From positions 1 to 31,198 of the forward strand of contig JAEZIF010000040.1 of the NCBI GenBank assembly GCA_023416135.1: a stretch of 31,198 nucleotides of DNA, read 5' to 3'. The notes below the pieces were generated by a model. That model saw nothing but the letters and a program-made list of their open reading frames with translations, searched no databases and was not told where the DNA came from. Below, piece after piece: positions 1 to 7,372 of this stretch. The position numbers and the translations under genes were made by a program. Numbering within the stretch: position 1 is the stretch's first letter; each line of letters starts with the position of its first letter. The DNA comes from Pseudomonadota bacterium. GTDB taxonomy: Bacteria; Pseudomonadota; Alphaproteobacteria; Reyranellales; Reyranellaceae.

Positions 1-577
1 CGGCCGGCACCAGGAACTCCGGCGTGTTGTCGGCCATGCCGTTGTCGGTGTACTCGAGCACGGTGTAGCTGCGGCCGTTGGGCAGCGTCTCGAGATAGAG
101 CGTGCCCTTCTGGGAGTGGCCGTTGGCGCTCTTGACGTAGTCGCCGATGCGCTTGCGCTCGACCGGCTGGCCGTTGATGTGCACGACGCCGTTGGTCACC
201 TGGATGCGGTCGCCCGGCATGCCGACGAAGCGCTTGATGTAGTCGGTGCGGTTCAGCCCCTGCCCCTGGTCGCCGGGATACTTGAACACCGCGACGTCGC
301 CGCGCTCGGGCGGCGAGCCGAAGATTCGGCCCGGGAACATGCCCATAGAGAACGGGAACGAATGCTTGCTGTAGCCGTAGGAGTACTTCGAGACGAACAG
401 GTAGTCGCCGACCAGCAGGGTCGGAATCATCGAGCCGGACGGGATGTTGAACGGCTCGATGGCGAAGGTGCGCACGACGAGCGCAATCAGGACGGCATAG
501 ACCACCGTCCGGATGGTTTCGCCCCAGCCGCCCGCCTTCTCCTGTCCACGCTTACGCCGCTCAGCCACGTCCGTCAT
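1..577 (-). CDS. lepB: Signal peptidase I, partial (C-terminus beyond window edge)
   Basis: Type I signal peptidase, which cleaves signal peptides from exported preproteins at the periplasmic face of the inner membrane. The start is the ATG at 577, and 192 codons are visible before the window ends. A hydrophobic segment lies at about residues 22-40. It is followed by the catalytic serine box IPSGSM (Ser49) and the catalytic lysine in YIKRFVGMPGD (Lys115). Both members of the Ser/Lys dyad are therefore present, and the C-terminal GDNR box is outside the window. It is the last visible gene of the rel-pdxJ-acpS-lepB run; in related genomes rnc and era usually follow. It lies 90 nt downstream of a second signal-peptidase-like gene that lacks the lysine, so this copy is probably the main housekeeping enzyme. 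The identification is secure. Confidence 0.96.
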   Translation of the reverse strand, partial: MTDVAERRKRGQEKAGGWGETIRTVVYAVLIALVVRTFAIEPFNIPSGSMIPTLLVGDYLFVSKYSYGYSKHSFPFSMGMFPGRIFGSPPERGDVAVFKYPGDQGQGLNRTDYIKRFVGMPGDRIQVTNGVVHINGQPVERKRIGDYVKSANGHSQKGTLYLETLPNGRSYTVLEYTDNGMADNTPEFLVPA

Positions 578-667
578 CGCCGTACCAGTCCAAACGAGCC
601 GCGGCTATAGCAGGGCCGAAGGGCCCTGTCTCCCGGCGCGCCGCGGCATGGAAGCGCTGCATTTTGG

Positions 668-1387
668 TCATTTCAGGGCCTTCCCGATCCGGTCGAGGCG
701 ATCGAAACCCGACCAGTAGATGTAACCTGCTCGACCAGTAATGTTGCCCGCGGGCAGATACCAGCGCGCGGCCAGGTCCGCCCAGGACCGGCTGTCGAGC
801 GAATCGCCGCGGTTGTCGCCCAGCACGAAATAATGGCCTTGCGGCACCGTGTAGTTGCCCCGCTCGCCCGACCCCGCATGACGCAGGATCTCGTAGCTGA
901 CGCCGTTGGGCGCCTGCTCGCGCAGACGCATGCCTTTCTTGCCGGGAAGGCTGCCGACGACCTCGCCCAGCGGCTCCTGCGGCAGCGGCCGCCCATTCAC
1001 CGATACCACCCCGTCGGCGATGGTGACCCGATCTCCCGGCAGTCCGACGACGCGCTGGACAAGGGCTACGTCGGGCCCGGCTCCGAGAAGGCCCGACACC
1101 CGGCGCGGCACCGCAAAGGCGATGATGTCGCCGTAGTCCGGATCCCGCTTCTCCCGATAGGCAATCGTGTCGACCACGAAGTAGTCGTCCAGCAGCATGC
1201 CGGGCCGCATAGAACCGCTCGGCTGCCTGAACGTCGTCCAGCCCATCACCGGCAGCAACAGTGCAGCGGCCGCGACGAGCGCGACGATGGGCACGACGAT
1301 CGCGAGGCCAGCGAAGATCAGTCGACGGCGGCGCGGAGAGGCCCGCGGCGGATCGACCGGCGGTGGCGGAGGCGTGCGCCCGCTCAT
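668..1387 (-). CDS. Signal peptidase I paralogue lacking the catalytic lysine
   Basis: A 239-residue protein of the peptidase S26 family. A proline-rich cytoplasmic N-terminus is followed by one membrane segment (about 23-48), the serine box QPSGSM (Ser59), the box around residues 110-119 (VQRVVGLPGD) and an intact C-terminal box GDNRGDSLDSR (190-200). In signal peptidase I the residue before the Arg of that third box is the general-base lysine (IKR in the neighbouring lepB); here the codon is CAG, Gln111. The rest of the fold looks complete and the reading frame is intact, so this is not an obvious pseudogene. The ATG at 1387 overlaps the acpS stop in ATGA, suggesting translational coupling. 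It may be an inactive or altered partner of the downstream LepB, or use a different base. S26 membership is certain; activity is unknown. Confidence 0.9.
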   Translation of the reverse strand: MSGRTPPPPPVDPPRASPRRRRLIFAGLAIVVPIVALVAAAALLLPVMGWTTFRQPSGSMRPGMLLDDYFVVDTIAYREKRDPDYGDIIAFAVPRRVSGLLGAGPDVALVQRVVGLPGDRVTIADGVVSVNGRPLPQEPLGEVVGSLPGKKGMRLREQAPNGVSYEILRHAGSGERGNYTVPQGHYFVLGDNRGDSLDSRSWADLAARWYLPAGNITGRAGYIYWSGFDRLDRIGKALK

Positions 1388-1785
1388 GCACGCGGCACGG
1401 CCGAAATGATCACGATCGCCTGCGCCATGGGGTACTCGTCGGTCAACGTCAGGTCGATCTGCGGCGACATTCCGGCCGGCGTGATCTCGTGCAGCCGGGC
1501 CAGTGCGCCGCCGGTCAGGGCCATGGTCGGCTTGCCTCCGCGCTGGTTGATCACGCCCATGTCGCGCCAGAACACGCCGCGGCGCAGGCCGGTGCCCAAC
1601 GCCTTGGCACAGGCCTCCTTGGCGGCGAAGCGCTTGGCGTAGCTGGCGCCCCGCGTCGCCCGGCCTTCGGAGCGCTTCTGCTCGACCTCGGTGAAGATGC
1701 GCTGCACGAAGCGATCACCAAAGCGCTCCAGCGACTTCTCGATCCGCCTGATGTCGCAAAGGTCGTTGCCCAGCCCGATGATCAC
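1384..1785 (-). CDS. acpS: Holo-[acyl-carrier-protein] synthase
   Basis: Transfers 4'-phosphopantetheine from CoA to apo-ACP, making ACP competent for fatty acid synthesis. The 133-residue length is close to the usual size for AcpS. The Mg2+-binding residues of the family are visible: Asp8 in GLGNDLCDI and Glu57 in FAAKEACAKALG. I chose the GTG at 1785 because the family motif begins immediately after it (MIIGLGNDL). The same frame stays open further upstream, but only inside pdxJ. The GTG overlaps the pdxJ stop in GTGA, and its own stop overlaps the next start in ATGA, so pdxJ, acpS and the lepB paralogue look translationally coupled. The pdxJ-acpS-lepB order is common in alphaproteobacteria. 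Confidence 0.95.
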   Translation of the reverse strand: MIIGLGNDLCDIRRIEKSLERFGDRFVQRIFTEVEQKRSEGRATRGASYAKRFAAKEACAKALGTGLRRGVFWRDMGVINQRGGKPTMALTGGALARLHEITPAGMSPQIDLTLTDEYPMAQAIVIISAVPRA

Positions 1786-2528
1786 GCGGCTGCTCCGCGC
1801 GCCGCATCCATCAGACGGCGCATCTCGCGGATCGCGGGCTCGAGCCCGACGAAGATCGCCTCGCCGATCAGGAAATGGCCGATATTGAGCTCGCGTACGT
1901 TGGCGATGGCGGCGATCGGCCCGACATTCTCGTAGTTGAGGCCGTGGCCGGCGTGGCATTCGAGGCCAAGCTGCCGGCAGTGTGCGGCGGCCTTCTGGAT
2001 GCGCAACAGCTCCGCCTCGCGCTCGGCGCCCTCGATCTCGCAGTAGCGGCCGGTGTGCAACTCGACGACCGGCGCACCGAGCTGCACCGCCATCTCGAGC
2101 TGGCGCGGGTCGGCCTCGATGAACAGCGAGACTCGGATGCCGGCGTCGCCGAGCCGGGCGACCAGGGGCTTCAGGTGATTGTGCTGGCCCACCGCGTCGA
2201 GCCCGCCCTCGGTGGTCCGCTCCTCGCGCTTCTCGGGCACGATGCAGGCGGCGTGAGGCCGATGGCGCAACGCGATCGCCACCATCTCCTCGGTCGCCGC
2301 CATCTCGAAGTTGAGCGGCAGCTCGATCGCGTCCTTCAGGCGGGCGATGTCGTCGTCGACGATGTGGCGGCGATCCTCGCGCAGATGCGCGGTGATGCCG
2401 TCGGCGCCGGCCTTGGCGGCGAGGTGCGCGGCGCGCAGCGGGTCGGGCGTCGGCGTGCCGCGCGCGTTGCGCACGGTGGCGACGTGGTCGATGTTGACGC
2501 CGAGACGTTGATAGGGAAGCGCAGACAT
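1782..2528 (-). CDS. pdxJ: Pyridoxine 5'-phosphate synthase
   Basis: Condenses 1-deoxy-D-xylulose 5-phosphate with 3-amino-2-oxopropyl phosphate to give pyridoxine 5'-phosphate, the last ring-forming step of the DXP-dependent vitamin B6 route. The 248-residue TIM-barrel protein carries the family signatures VNIDHVATVRNAR (11-23), TAHLREDRRH (about 47-55), VELHTGRY and the C-terminal LNIGHFLIGEAIF, which are the phosphate- and substrate-binding loops. The start is the ATG at 2528. The gene is separated from rel by 173 nt that hold an inverted repeat, and its TGA overlaps the acpS GTG. Full length and all conserved blocks make this secure. Confidence 0.97.
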   Translation of the reverse strand: MSALPYQRLGVNIDHVATVRNARGTPTPDPLRAAHLAAKAGADGITAHLREDRRHIVDDDIARLKDAIELPLNFEMAATEEMVAIALRHRPHAACIVPEKREERTTEGGLDAVGQHNHLKPLVARLGDAGIRVSLFIEADPRQLEMAVQLGAPVVELHTGRYCEIEGAEREAELLRIQKAAAHCRQLGLECHAGHGLNYENVGPIAAIANVRELNIGHFLIGEAIFVGLEPAIREMRRLMDAARGAAA

Positions 2529-2557
2529 CTACTTGTTACCTTCTTCGTCTTTCAGGC

Positions 2558-2665
2558 TCCTCCCCCTTTGGGGGAGAGGTTGGGTAAGGGGTGATGCAGG
2601 AGACGATCTTCGCGTCGTCCCCCCTCACCCGGCCTCTCCCCCAAGGGAGTCCCAAGGGGGAGAGG
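2558..2665. repeat. Intergenic inverted repeat with a hairpin in each arm
   Basis: Two arms, 2568-2591 and 2621-2644, are inverted copies matching at 21 of 24 positions. Each arm also starts a local hairpin. The left one is a C5/G5 stem around a TTT loop (2561-2575). The right one has perfect 10-bp arms, CCTCTCCCCC at 2633-2642 and GGGGGAGAGG at 2656-2665. The centre (about 2601-2619) can add a further small stem. The whole element fills most of the pdxJ-rel gap and could form a cruciform or a strong RNA structure. The C5/G5 core with GAGAGG resembles a short palindromic repeat I recall as scattered in several alphaproteobacterial genomes, but copy number cannot be seen here. It may modulate read-through from rel to pdxJ. 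Confidence 0.75.
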
Positions 2666-2701
2666 AACATGAAGCGAGGGACGTCATCGATACGGATTGG
2701 C

Positions 2702-4885
2702 TCAATTCCGCGCACGCTCGACCGCGTTGATGGCGGGGGTGGCGCGCAGGGCGGCGGTGATGTTGGCGAGGTGCTTCACGTCGTTGACCTCGACGTCGAT
2801 CACCATGTCGAAGAAATCCATCGAGCGATTGACTATGCGCAGGTTGGAGATGTTGCCCTCGTGGCGCGCGATCACCGTCGAGAGCTTGGACAGGCTGCCC
2901 GGCTGGTTGGCCACCGTGACCTTGAGGCGGCCGGTATAGATGCCGGGCGCCCCCTCGGTCACGGAATCCCAACCGACATCGATCCAGCGCTCGGGCGCCT
3001 CCGAGAAGCTTTCCAGCGTGGCGCAGTCGATCGTGTGGATGGTCACACCCTTGCCGGTGGTGATGATGCCGACGATGCGGTCGCCCGGCAGCGGATGGCA
3101 ACAGCGCGCGAAATGCACCGCCATGCCGGGGATCAGCCCGCGAATGGCGATCTGGCCGCCGGCCGCGTCCTTCTTGGCCTTGGCGGCGTCGGCCGCGGCC
3201 TTGTTGCGCGCGCGCGAGATCGGCACGACGTCGGCCCCGCCGTCCTTGCGCTGCGGCTGCTTCAGGCCGGGATAGACCGCGGTCATCACCTCGCGCGAGG
3301 TGACGAGGCCCGCGCCGACGGCGGCGATCAGGTCGTCGGTGGTCGCCTGCTTGAAGTTGGCGCGCACGCCGTCGAGGCCCTTCTCGGTGACCTCGTAGCC
3401 CTCCTCATGGAAGGTCTTGTCGAGCAGCGACTTGCCGAGCTGCAGGTACTGCTCGCGCTGGCGCATGCGGATGAAGCGGCGGATCGCGGCCTTGGCCTTG
3501 CCGGTGACGACGAAGCGCTCCCAGGTCGGCGACGGCGTCTGCGCCTTCGAGGTGATGATCTCGACCTGGTCGCCGTTGGCGAGCTGCGTCCTGAGCGGCA
3601 GCATGCGGCCGTTGATCTTGGAGCCGACGCAGGTATCGCCGACCTGACTGTGCACGGCATAGGCGAAGTCGATCGGCGTCGCGCCCTTCGGCAGGGCGAT
3701 CAGCTTGCCCTTGGGCGTGAAGCAGAACACCTGGTCGTGGAACATCTCGAGCTTGGTGTGCTCGAGGAATTCTTCCGCGTTGGGCGCCTTGTCGAGGATC
3801 TCGATGAGGCTGCGCAGCCAGGCGTATTGCGGGGCGTCCGTCGACGGTCCGCCCTGCTTGTAGATCCAGTGGGCGGCAACGCCGCGCTCAGCCTGGTCCT
3901 GCATTTCCTCGGTACGGATCTGCAGCTCGATGCGCTGCCCGAGCGGACCGATCACGCCGGTATGCAGCGAGCGATAGCCGTTGGGCTTGGGGACGGAGAT
4001 GTAGTCCTTGAAGCGGCCCGGGATCACCTGGTAGCGGCCGTGGATCAGGCCCAGCGCCTGGTAACACTGCGCCACGTCGGCCACGATGATGCGGAAGGCC
4101 ATGATGTCGGCAAGCTGCTCGAACGAAACGTTCTTGTTCTGCATCTTGCGCCAGATCGAATAGGGCGCCTTCTCGCGGCCCGAGACCTGCGCCTCGAGCC
4201 CGCCCTCCTGCAGCGTCTTGACCAGCTCGGCCTCGATCTCGGGCACCAGCCGCTCGCCGCGCTCGCGCAGGTATCCCTGGCGCGCCATCACCGAGGCGCG
4301 GCCGTCGGGGTTGAGCTCGGCGAAGGCAAGCTCCTCCAGCTCGCGCTTGACCTTCTCCATGCCGATGCGCGAGGCGAGCGGCGCGTAGAGATCCATGGTC
4401 TCGTGGGCGATGCGCCGGCGCCGCGCGGGATCCTTGATGTGATGCAGCGTGCGCATGTTGTGCAGGCGATCGGCGAGCTTCACCAGCAGCACGCGGATGT
4501 CGGACGACATCGCCAGCACGAGCTTGCGCAGGTTCTCGGCTTCCTTGGTGCTTTCCGACTGCACTTCCAGGCGGCTGAGCTTGGTGACGCCGTCGACCAG
4601 GCGGGCGACGTTCTCGCCGAACAGGCCGGCGATCTCCTCGCGCGTCGCGTCGGTGTCCTCGATCGTGTCATGCAGCAGGCCCGTGACGATCGAGGCCGTA
4701 TCGAGCTTCATCTCGGCCAGGATGCCGGCGACCTCGACGGGATGGGAGAAATAGGGGTCGCCCGAGGCGCGGAGCTGGTTGCCGTGCTTCTTCAGGCCGT
4801 AGACGTAGGCACGGTTCAGCATGTCCTCGTCCGCATCCGGATCGTAGGACTGCACGCGCTCAACGAGTTCGAACTGACGAATCAT
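2702..4885 (-). CDS. Bifunctional (p)ppGpp synthetase/hydrolase, Rel/SpoT family
   Basis: Makes and degrades the alarmone (p)ppGpp. The 727-residue protein has the full long-RSH layout. The N-terminal HD hydrolase has His48, His72-Asp73 in LLHDTIEDT and Asp139 in LADRLHNM. The synthetase domain has GRFKDYISVPK (290-300), YRSLHT (304-309) and Glu320 in ELQIRT. A TGS domain follows (about 395-455), then a C-terminal ACT domain ending near 727. Because the HD residues are intact, hydrolase activity is expected, and the GRFKDY and EXQIRT motifs argue that synthetase is also active. It is the only RSH in the window, as expected for alphaproteobacteria, where one enzyme does both jobs. rpoZ lies immediately upstream, the same pairing as spoT-rpoZ elsewhere. 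The start is the ATG at 4885; no strong ribosome site precedes it. Confidence 0.97.
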   Translation of the reverse strand: MIRQFELVERVQSYDPDADEDMLNRAYVYGLKKHGNQLRASGDPYFSHPVEVAGILAEMKLDTASIVTGLLHDTIEDTDATREEIAGLFGENVARLVDGVTKLSRLEVQSESTKEAENLRKLVLAMSSDIRVLLVKLADRLHNMRTLHHIKDPARRRRIAHETMDLYAPLASRIGMEKVKRELEELAFAELNPDGRASVMARQGYLRERGERLVPEIEAELVKTLQEGGLEAQVSGREKAPYSIWRKMQNKNVSFEQLADIMAFRIIVADVAQCYQALGLIHGRYQVIPGRFKDYISVPKPNGYRSLHTGVIGPLGQRIELQIRTEEMQDQAERGVAAHWIYKQGGPSTDAPQYAWLRSLIEILDKAPNAEEFLEHTKLEMFHDQVFCFTPKGKLIALPKGATPIDFAYAVHSQVGDTCVGSKINGRMLPLRTQLANGDQVEIITSKAQTPSPTWERFVVTGKAKAAIRRFIRMRQREQYLQLGKSLLDKTFHEEGYEVTEKGLDGVRANFKQATTDDLIAAVGAGLVTSREVMTAVYPGLKQPQRKDGGADVVPISRARNKAAADAAKAKKDAAGGQIAIRGLIPGMAVHFARCCHPLPGDRIVGIITTGKGVTIHTIDCATLESFSEAPERWIDVGWDSVTEGAPGIYTGRLKVTVANQPGSLSKLSTVIARHEGNISNLRIVNRSMDFFDMVIDVEVNDVKHLANITAALRATPAINAVERARN

Positions 4886-4896
4886 GGCAATCGTCC

Positions 4897-4902
4897 ATTA
4901 TA
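4897..4902 (-). promoter_or_regulatory. Candidate -10 element just upstream of rel
   Basis: On the minus strand this reads TATAAT, a perfect -10 consensus in otherwise GC-rich DNA, ending 11 nt before the rel ATG. Initiation 6-7 nt downstream would leave a leader of about 5 nt, and no Shine-Dalgarno sequence is visible. No convincing -35 box lies 16-18 nt upstream (TGGAGT or similar). It could drive a near-leaderless rel transcript, or be a chance match while rel is read from the rpoZ promoter. Confidence 0.35.
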
Positions 4903-4973
4903 TGGGGACGATTGCGCTCACTCCATGCCGTTTGCGCGAATAGCTGGACTCAATCCAGCTAATGGCAAGACGC

Positions 4974-5336
4974 CTACTCGACGATGTCGTCTTCCTCGGC
5001 CATCGGCAGGGCCTTGGGCTGGGCGGCTTCGGCGCCACCCTGCGCCAGCGCCGCGGCAAGCTCCTGCTCGAGCTCGGCCATCTCGTTGACCTCTTCGGGC
5101 TTGTCGATGTCGGCATGCTTCTGCATGCCCGAGATCAGCGAGTCCTTCAGGATCGTCTGGTCGAGCTTCGTCTCGGCGATCTCGCGCAGCGCCACGACCG
5201 GATTCTTGTCGCGGTCGCGATCGAGCGTGATCTGGGCGCCGGCCGAGATGTCGCGCGCGCGCTGGGCAGCGAACATGACGAGCTCGAAACGGTTGGGCAC
5301 CTGCAGTATGCAGTCTTCGACGGTGACGCGGGCCAT
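4974..5336 (-). CDS. rpoZ: RNA polymerase omega subunit
   Basis: Small RNA polymerase subunit that assists assembly of beta-prime and, in many proteobacteria, forms part of a ppGpp-binding site. The 120-residue protein begins MARVTVEDCILQVPNRFELV, the typical omega N-terminus. It continues with AAQRARDISAGAQ and KNPVVALREIAE, then an acidic, alanine-rich tail ending EEDDIVE. The ATG at 5336 is preceded by AGAGG. It is followed 88 nt downstream by rel, so the alarmone enzyme and an RNAP subunit are probably co-transcribed. Confidence 0.96.
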   Translation of the reverse strand: MARVTVEDCILQVPNRFELVMFAAQRARDISAGAQITLDRDRDKNPVVALREIAETKLDQTILKDSLISGMQKHADIDKPEEVNEMAELEQELAAALAQGGAEAAQPKALPMAEEDDIVE

Positions 5337-5365
5337 ACGGACCTCTGATTTCGGCGGAGCGGGGG

Positions 5366-5393
5366 GTTATACGCGGCTTCGCCCAAAAGACAA
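5366..5393 (-). promoter_or_regulatory. Probable housekeeping promoter of rpoZ-rel
   Basis: Read on the minus strand, TTGTCT (5388-5393) and TATAAC (5366-5371) are separated by 16 nt, a good match to a sigma-70 type promoter. Transcription would start near 5359, about 22 nt before the rpoZ ATG and upstream of its AGAGG ribosome site. It lies in the 79-nt gap downstream of folK. It is inferred from spacing and sequence only. Confidence 0.5.
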
Positions 5394-5415
5394 GGGTTTT
5401 GCCCCGGTGCAACCC

Positions 5416-5937
5416 TCAGAAGCGCTCGATCGGCTGGTCCGCCGGCAGGGCAGCCAACAGAGTCCGAATCGAGACACCCGTGCGCGGGTGGCGCCAGCCC
5501 GGCGCCAGATCGGCCAGCGGCCGCAGGACGAAGGCCCGGTCCTCCATCCGGGGATGCGGCAGGATCGCCCGGCCCGGCCCACCGGTGGAAATTTCTCCTT
5601 TGAAATCAAGGAGATCTAGGTCGATCAGGCGGGCAGCATTGGGGACGGTCCTGACCCGCCCGAAGACGTCCTCGATCTCGTGCAGCCGGCCCAGCAGCGC
5701 GTCGGCTGCCATGGCGGTCTCGACCTCGGCCACGGCATTCACGTACCAGGGCTGGTCCGAGGCCGGCACGGGCGCCGTCCGATACCAGGGCGAGACGCGG
5801 CGGACGACGACTTCCCGGCGCCCCAATTCCTCCAGTGCGGCTTCCAAAACCCGCCGGGGAGCCCCATATGTGGGGTGCTCGAGATTCGCCCCGAGCGCGA
5901 TGAAAACCCAAGGTTGTGTGGCGTTTTCCACCAGCAA
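5416..5937 (-). CDS. folK: 2-amino-4-hydroxy-6-hydroxymethyldihydropteridine pyrophosphokinase (HPPK)
   Basis: Transfers pyrophosphate from ATP to 6-hydroxymethyl-7,8-dihydropterin in folate synthesis. The 173-residue protein starts with the family block FIALGANLE (12-20). It has the substrate-binding motif WYVNAVAEVET (64-74) and the metal-binding RLIDLDLL (103-110, with Asp106 and Asp108), then LPHPRMEDRAFVLRPLADLAP near the C-terminus. Two starts are possible: the TTG at 5937, 4 nt after a GGAG, or the GTG at 5931, 10 nt after the same GGAG. Either gives a complete enzyme. It is divergent from the NYN gene and precedes rpoZ. No other folate gene is in the window. Confidence 0.95.
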   Translation of the reverse strand: MLVENATQPWVFIALGANLEHPTYGAPRRVLEAALEELGRREVVVRRVSPWYRTAPVPASDQPWYVNAVAEVETAMAADALLGRLHEIEDVFGRVRTVPNAARLIDLDLLDFKGEISTGGPGRAILPHPRMEDRAFVLRPLADLAPGWRHPRTGVSIRTLLAALPADQPIERF

Positions 5938-5951
5938 ACGGCTCCAAGCCC

Positions 5952-5980
5952 TTGTGATTTATGGGTTAATAGCCTAAACT
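5952..5980 (+). promoter_or_regulatory. Candidate promoter of the NYN-UDG pair
   Basis: TTGTGA (5952-5957) and TAAACT (5975-5980) are separated by exactly 17 nt inside the AT-rich divergent region between folK and the NYN gene. A transcript from about 5987 would carry an 87-nt leader before the ATG at 6074. The ribosome site is TAAAGGA at 6058-6064. The leader contains an AT-rich run at 6021-6036 and could hide a second, closer promoter. Confidence 0.45.
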
Positions 5981-6073
5981 TGAGAGGCGTTGGGAGGGTG
6001 TGGGTTACGTAGCTCCTACCGCTATATAAATTTTTCTCTCCCTCTGCGCATATTCGCTAAAGGATTAACTGCC

Positions 6074-6685
6074 ATGAAGGGCAATTTCTACGAGAACGAG
6101 CGCGTCGCGCTCTTCATCGACGGCGCCAACCTCTACTCTGCCGCGCGTGCGCTCGGGTTCGACATCGACTATCGCCGCCTGCTCAAGGTGTTCCGCGAGA
6201 AGGGCCATCTGGTCCGCGCCTACTACTACACCGCCCTGGTGGAGGATCAGGAATATTCCCCGATCCGGCCGCTGATCGATTGGCTGGACTACAACGGCTA
6301 CACCATGGTGACCAAGCCGACCAAGGAATTCACCGACGCCATGGGTCGCCGCAAGATCAAGGGCAACATGGACATCGAGCTCGCCATCGACGTGCTCGAG
6401 ATGGCAGAGCACCTGGATCATGTGATCCTGTTCTCCGGCGACGGCGATTTCCGCCGGCTGGTCGAGGCCGTGCAGCGCAAGGGCCTCCGGGTTTCGGTGG
6501 TCAGCACCATCAAGTCCTCGCCGCCGATGGTGGCTGACGAGCTGCGCCGCCAGGCCGACGACTTCATCGAGCTTTCCGAGCTGGCGCCGCTGATCGCGCG
6601 CAATCCGTCGGAGCGCCCGCCCCGGCCGGCGGCCGCCAATGGCGAAATCGGCGAGGATGCCGAACACCTGATGCGGTCGGCCTAG
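6074..6685 (+). CDS. NYN domain protein (LabA/DUF88-like, putative RNase)
   Basis: A 203-residue protein of the NYN/PIN-like nuclease superfamily. Conserved acidic positions are visible: Asp16 in VALFIDGANLY, Asp100 in KIKGNMDIELAIDVLE, and Asp123 and Asp125 in ILFSGDGDFRRL. These match the metal-binding acidic cluster expected of an active nuclease of this fold. The C-terminal 40 residues are proline- and alanine-rich and probably disordered. The ATG at 6074 follows AAAGGA by 9 nt; a longer frame from 5990 would translate the promoter/leader region and is unlikely. It is 6 nt upstream of a uracil-DNA glycosylase, so the two are probably co-expressed. The true RNA (or other) substrate is unknown. 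Confidence 0.9.
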   Translation: MKGNFYENERVALFIDGANLYSAARALGFDIDYRRLLKVFREKGHLVRAYYYTALVEDQEYSPIRPLIDWLDYNGYTMVTKPTKEFTDAMGRRKIKGNMDIELAIDVLEMAEHLDHVILFSGDGDFRRLVEAVQRKGLRVSVVSTIKSSPPMVADELRRQADDFIELSELAPLIARNPSERPPRPAAANGEIGEDAEHLMRSA

Positions 6686-6691
6686 CCCATC

Positions 6692-7372
6692 TTGGCTGCG
6701 TCGCGTTTCGAGGAACCCCCACTCGACTGTCCGCGTTGTCCGAGGCTCGTCGCCTTCCGGCACGAGCTTCAGGGCGAATATCCCGAATGGAAAAACGCGC
6801 CCGTCCGTTCGTTCGGCGACCTCGACGCGCGCCTGCTGATCGTCGGCCTGGCGCCCGGCATGCGCGGCGCCAACCGCACCGGCCGGCCGTTCACCGGCGA
6901 CTATGCCGGCGACCTTCTATACTCGACGCTGCTGAAGTTCGGCTTCGCCCAGGGCACCTACAGGGCCGATCCCAACGACGGCCTGCACCTCGTCGACGCG
7001 CGCATCGCCAACGCCGTGCGCTGCCTGCCGCCCGAGAACAAGCCCCTGCCCGTCGAGTTCACCAGCTGCCGTCCCTTCCTGCAGGCCGAGATCGCGGTGA
7101 TGCCCGCGCTCGAGGTGATCGTGGCCCTGGGCAAGGGTGCGCACGACCAGGTCCTGCGCGCGCTCACGGTGCGGCCGGCAGGGAGCTATCCGTTCATCCA
7201 CGGCCGGCTGCACAGCCTGCCGACCGGCCTCACCCTCGCCGACAGCTATCACTGCTCGCGCTACAACACGAACACCGGCCGCCTGACCACCGAGATGTTC
7301 CACACGGTGTTCGAGAGCGTGCGAAAGACGCTGCAGGGGAAAACTAAAGTGCCTTCTCGATCGCGTCCGTGA
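6692..7372 (+). CDS. Uracil-DNA glycosylase, family 5 (UDGb) type
   Basis: Removes uracil and possibly other deaminated bases from DNA to start base excision repair. Of its 226 residues, four cysteines fit the Fe-S cluster pattern of families 4/5: Cys13 and Cys16 (CPRC), Cys111 and Cys126. The active-site block GLAPGMRGANRTGRPFTGD (52-70) and the second block HCSRYNTNTGRLT (187-199) are those of UDGb. In this family the first block lacks the catalytic Asp/Asn of family 1. TTG at 6692 is the only usable start before the first cysteine pair, since a stop (TAG of the NYN gene) lies in frame just upstream. The last 29 nt overlap the 3' end of the convergent glutathione peroxidase gene. Confidence 0.9.
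   Translation: MAASRFEEPPLDCPRCPRLVAFRHELQGEYPEWKNAPVRSFGDLDARLLIVGLAPGMRGANRTGRPFTGDYAGDLLYSTLLKFGFAQGTYRADPNDGLHLVDARIANAVRCLPPENKPLPVEFTSCRPFLQAEIAVMPALEVIVALGKGAHDQVLRALTVRPAGSYPFIHGRLHSLPTGLTLADSYHCSRYNTNTGRLTTEMFHTVFESVRKTLQGKTKVPSRSRP

Noticed and set aside
2591..5089. 832-codon open frame on plus, antisense to rel
   Set aside because: Lies opposite rel, low-complexity translation rich in Ala/Asp/His/Arg/Leu, no domain; typical third-position GC artefact.
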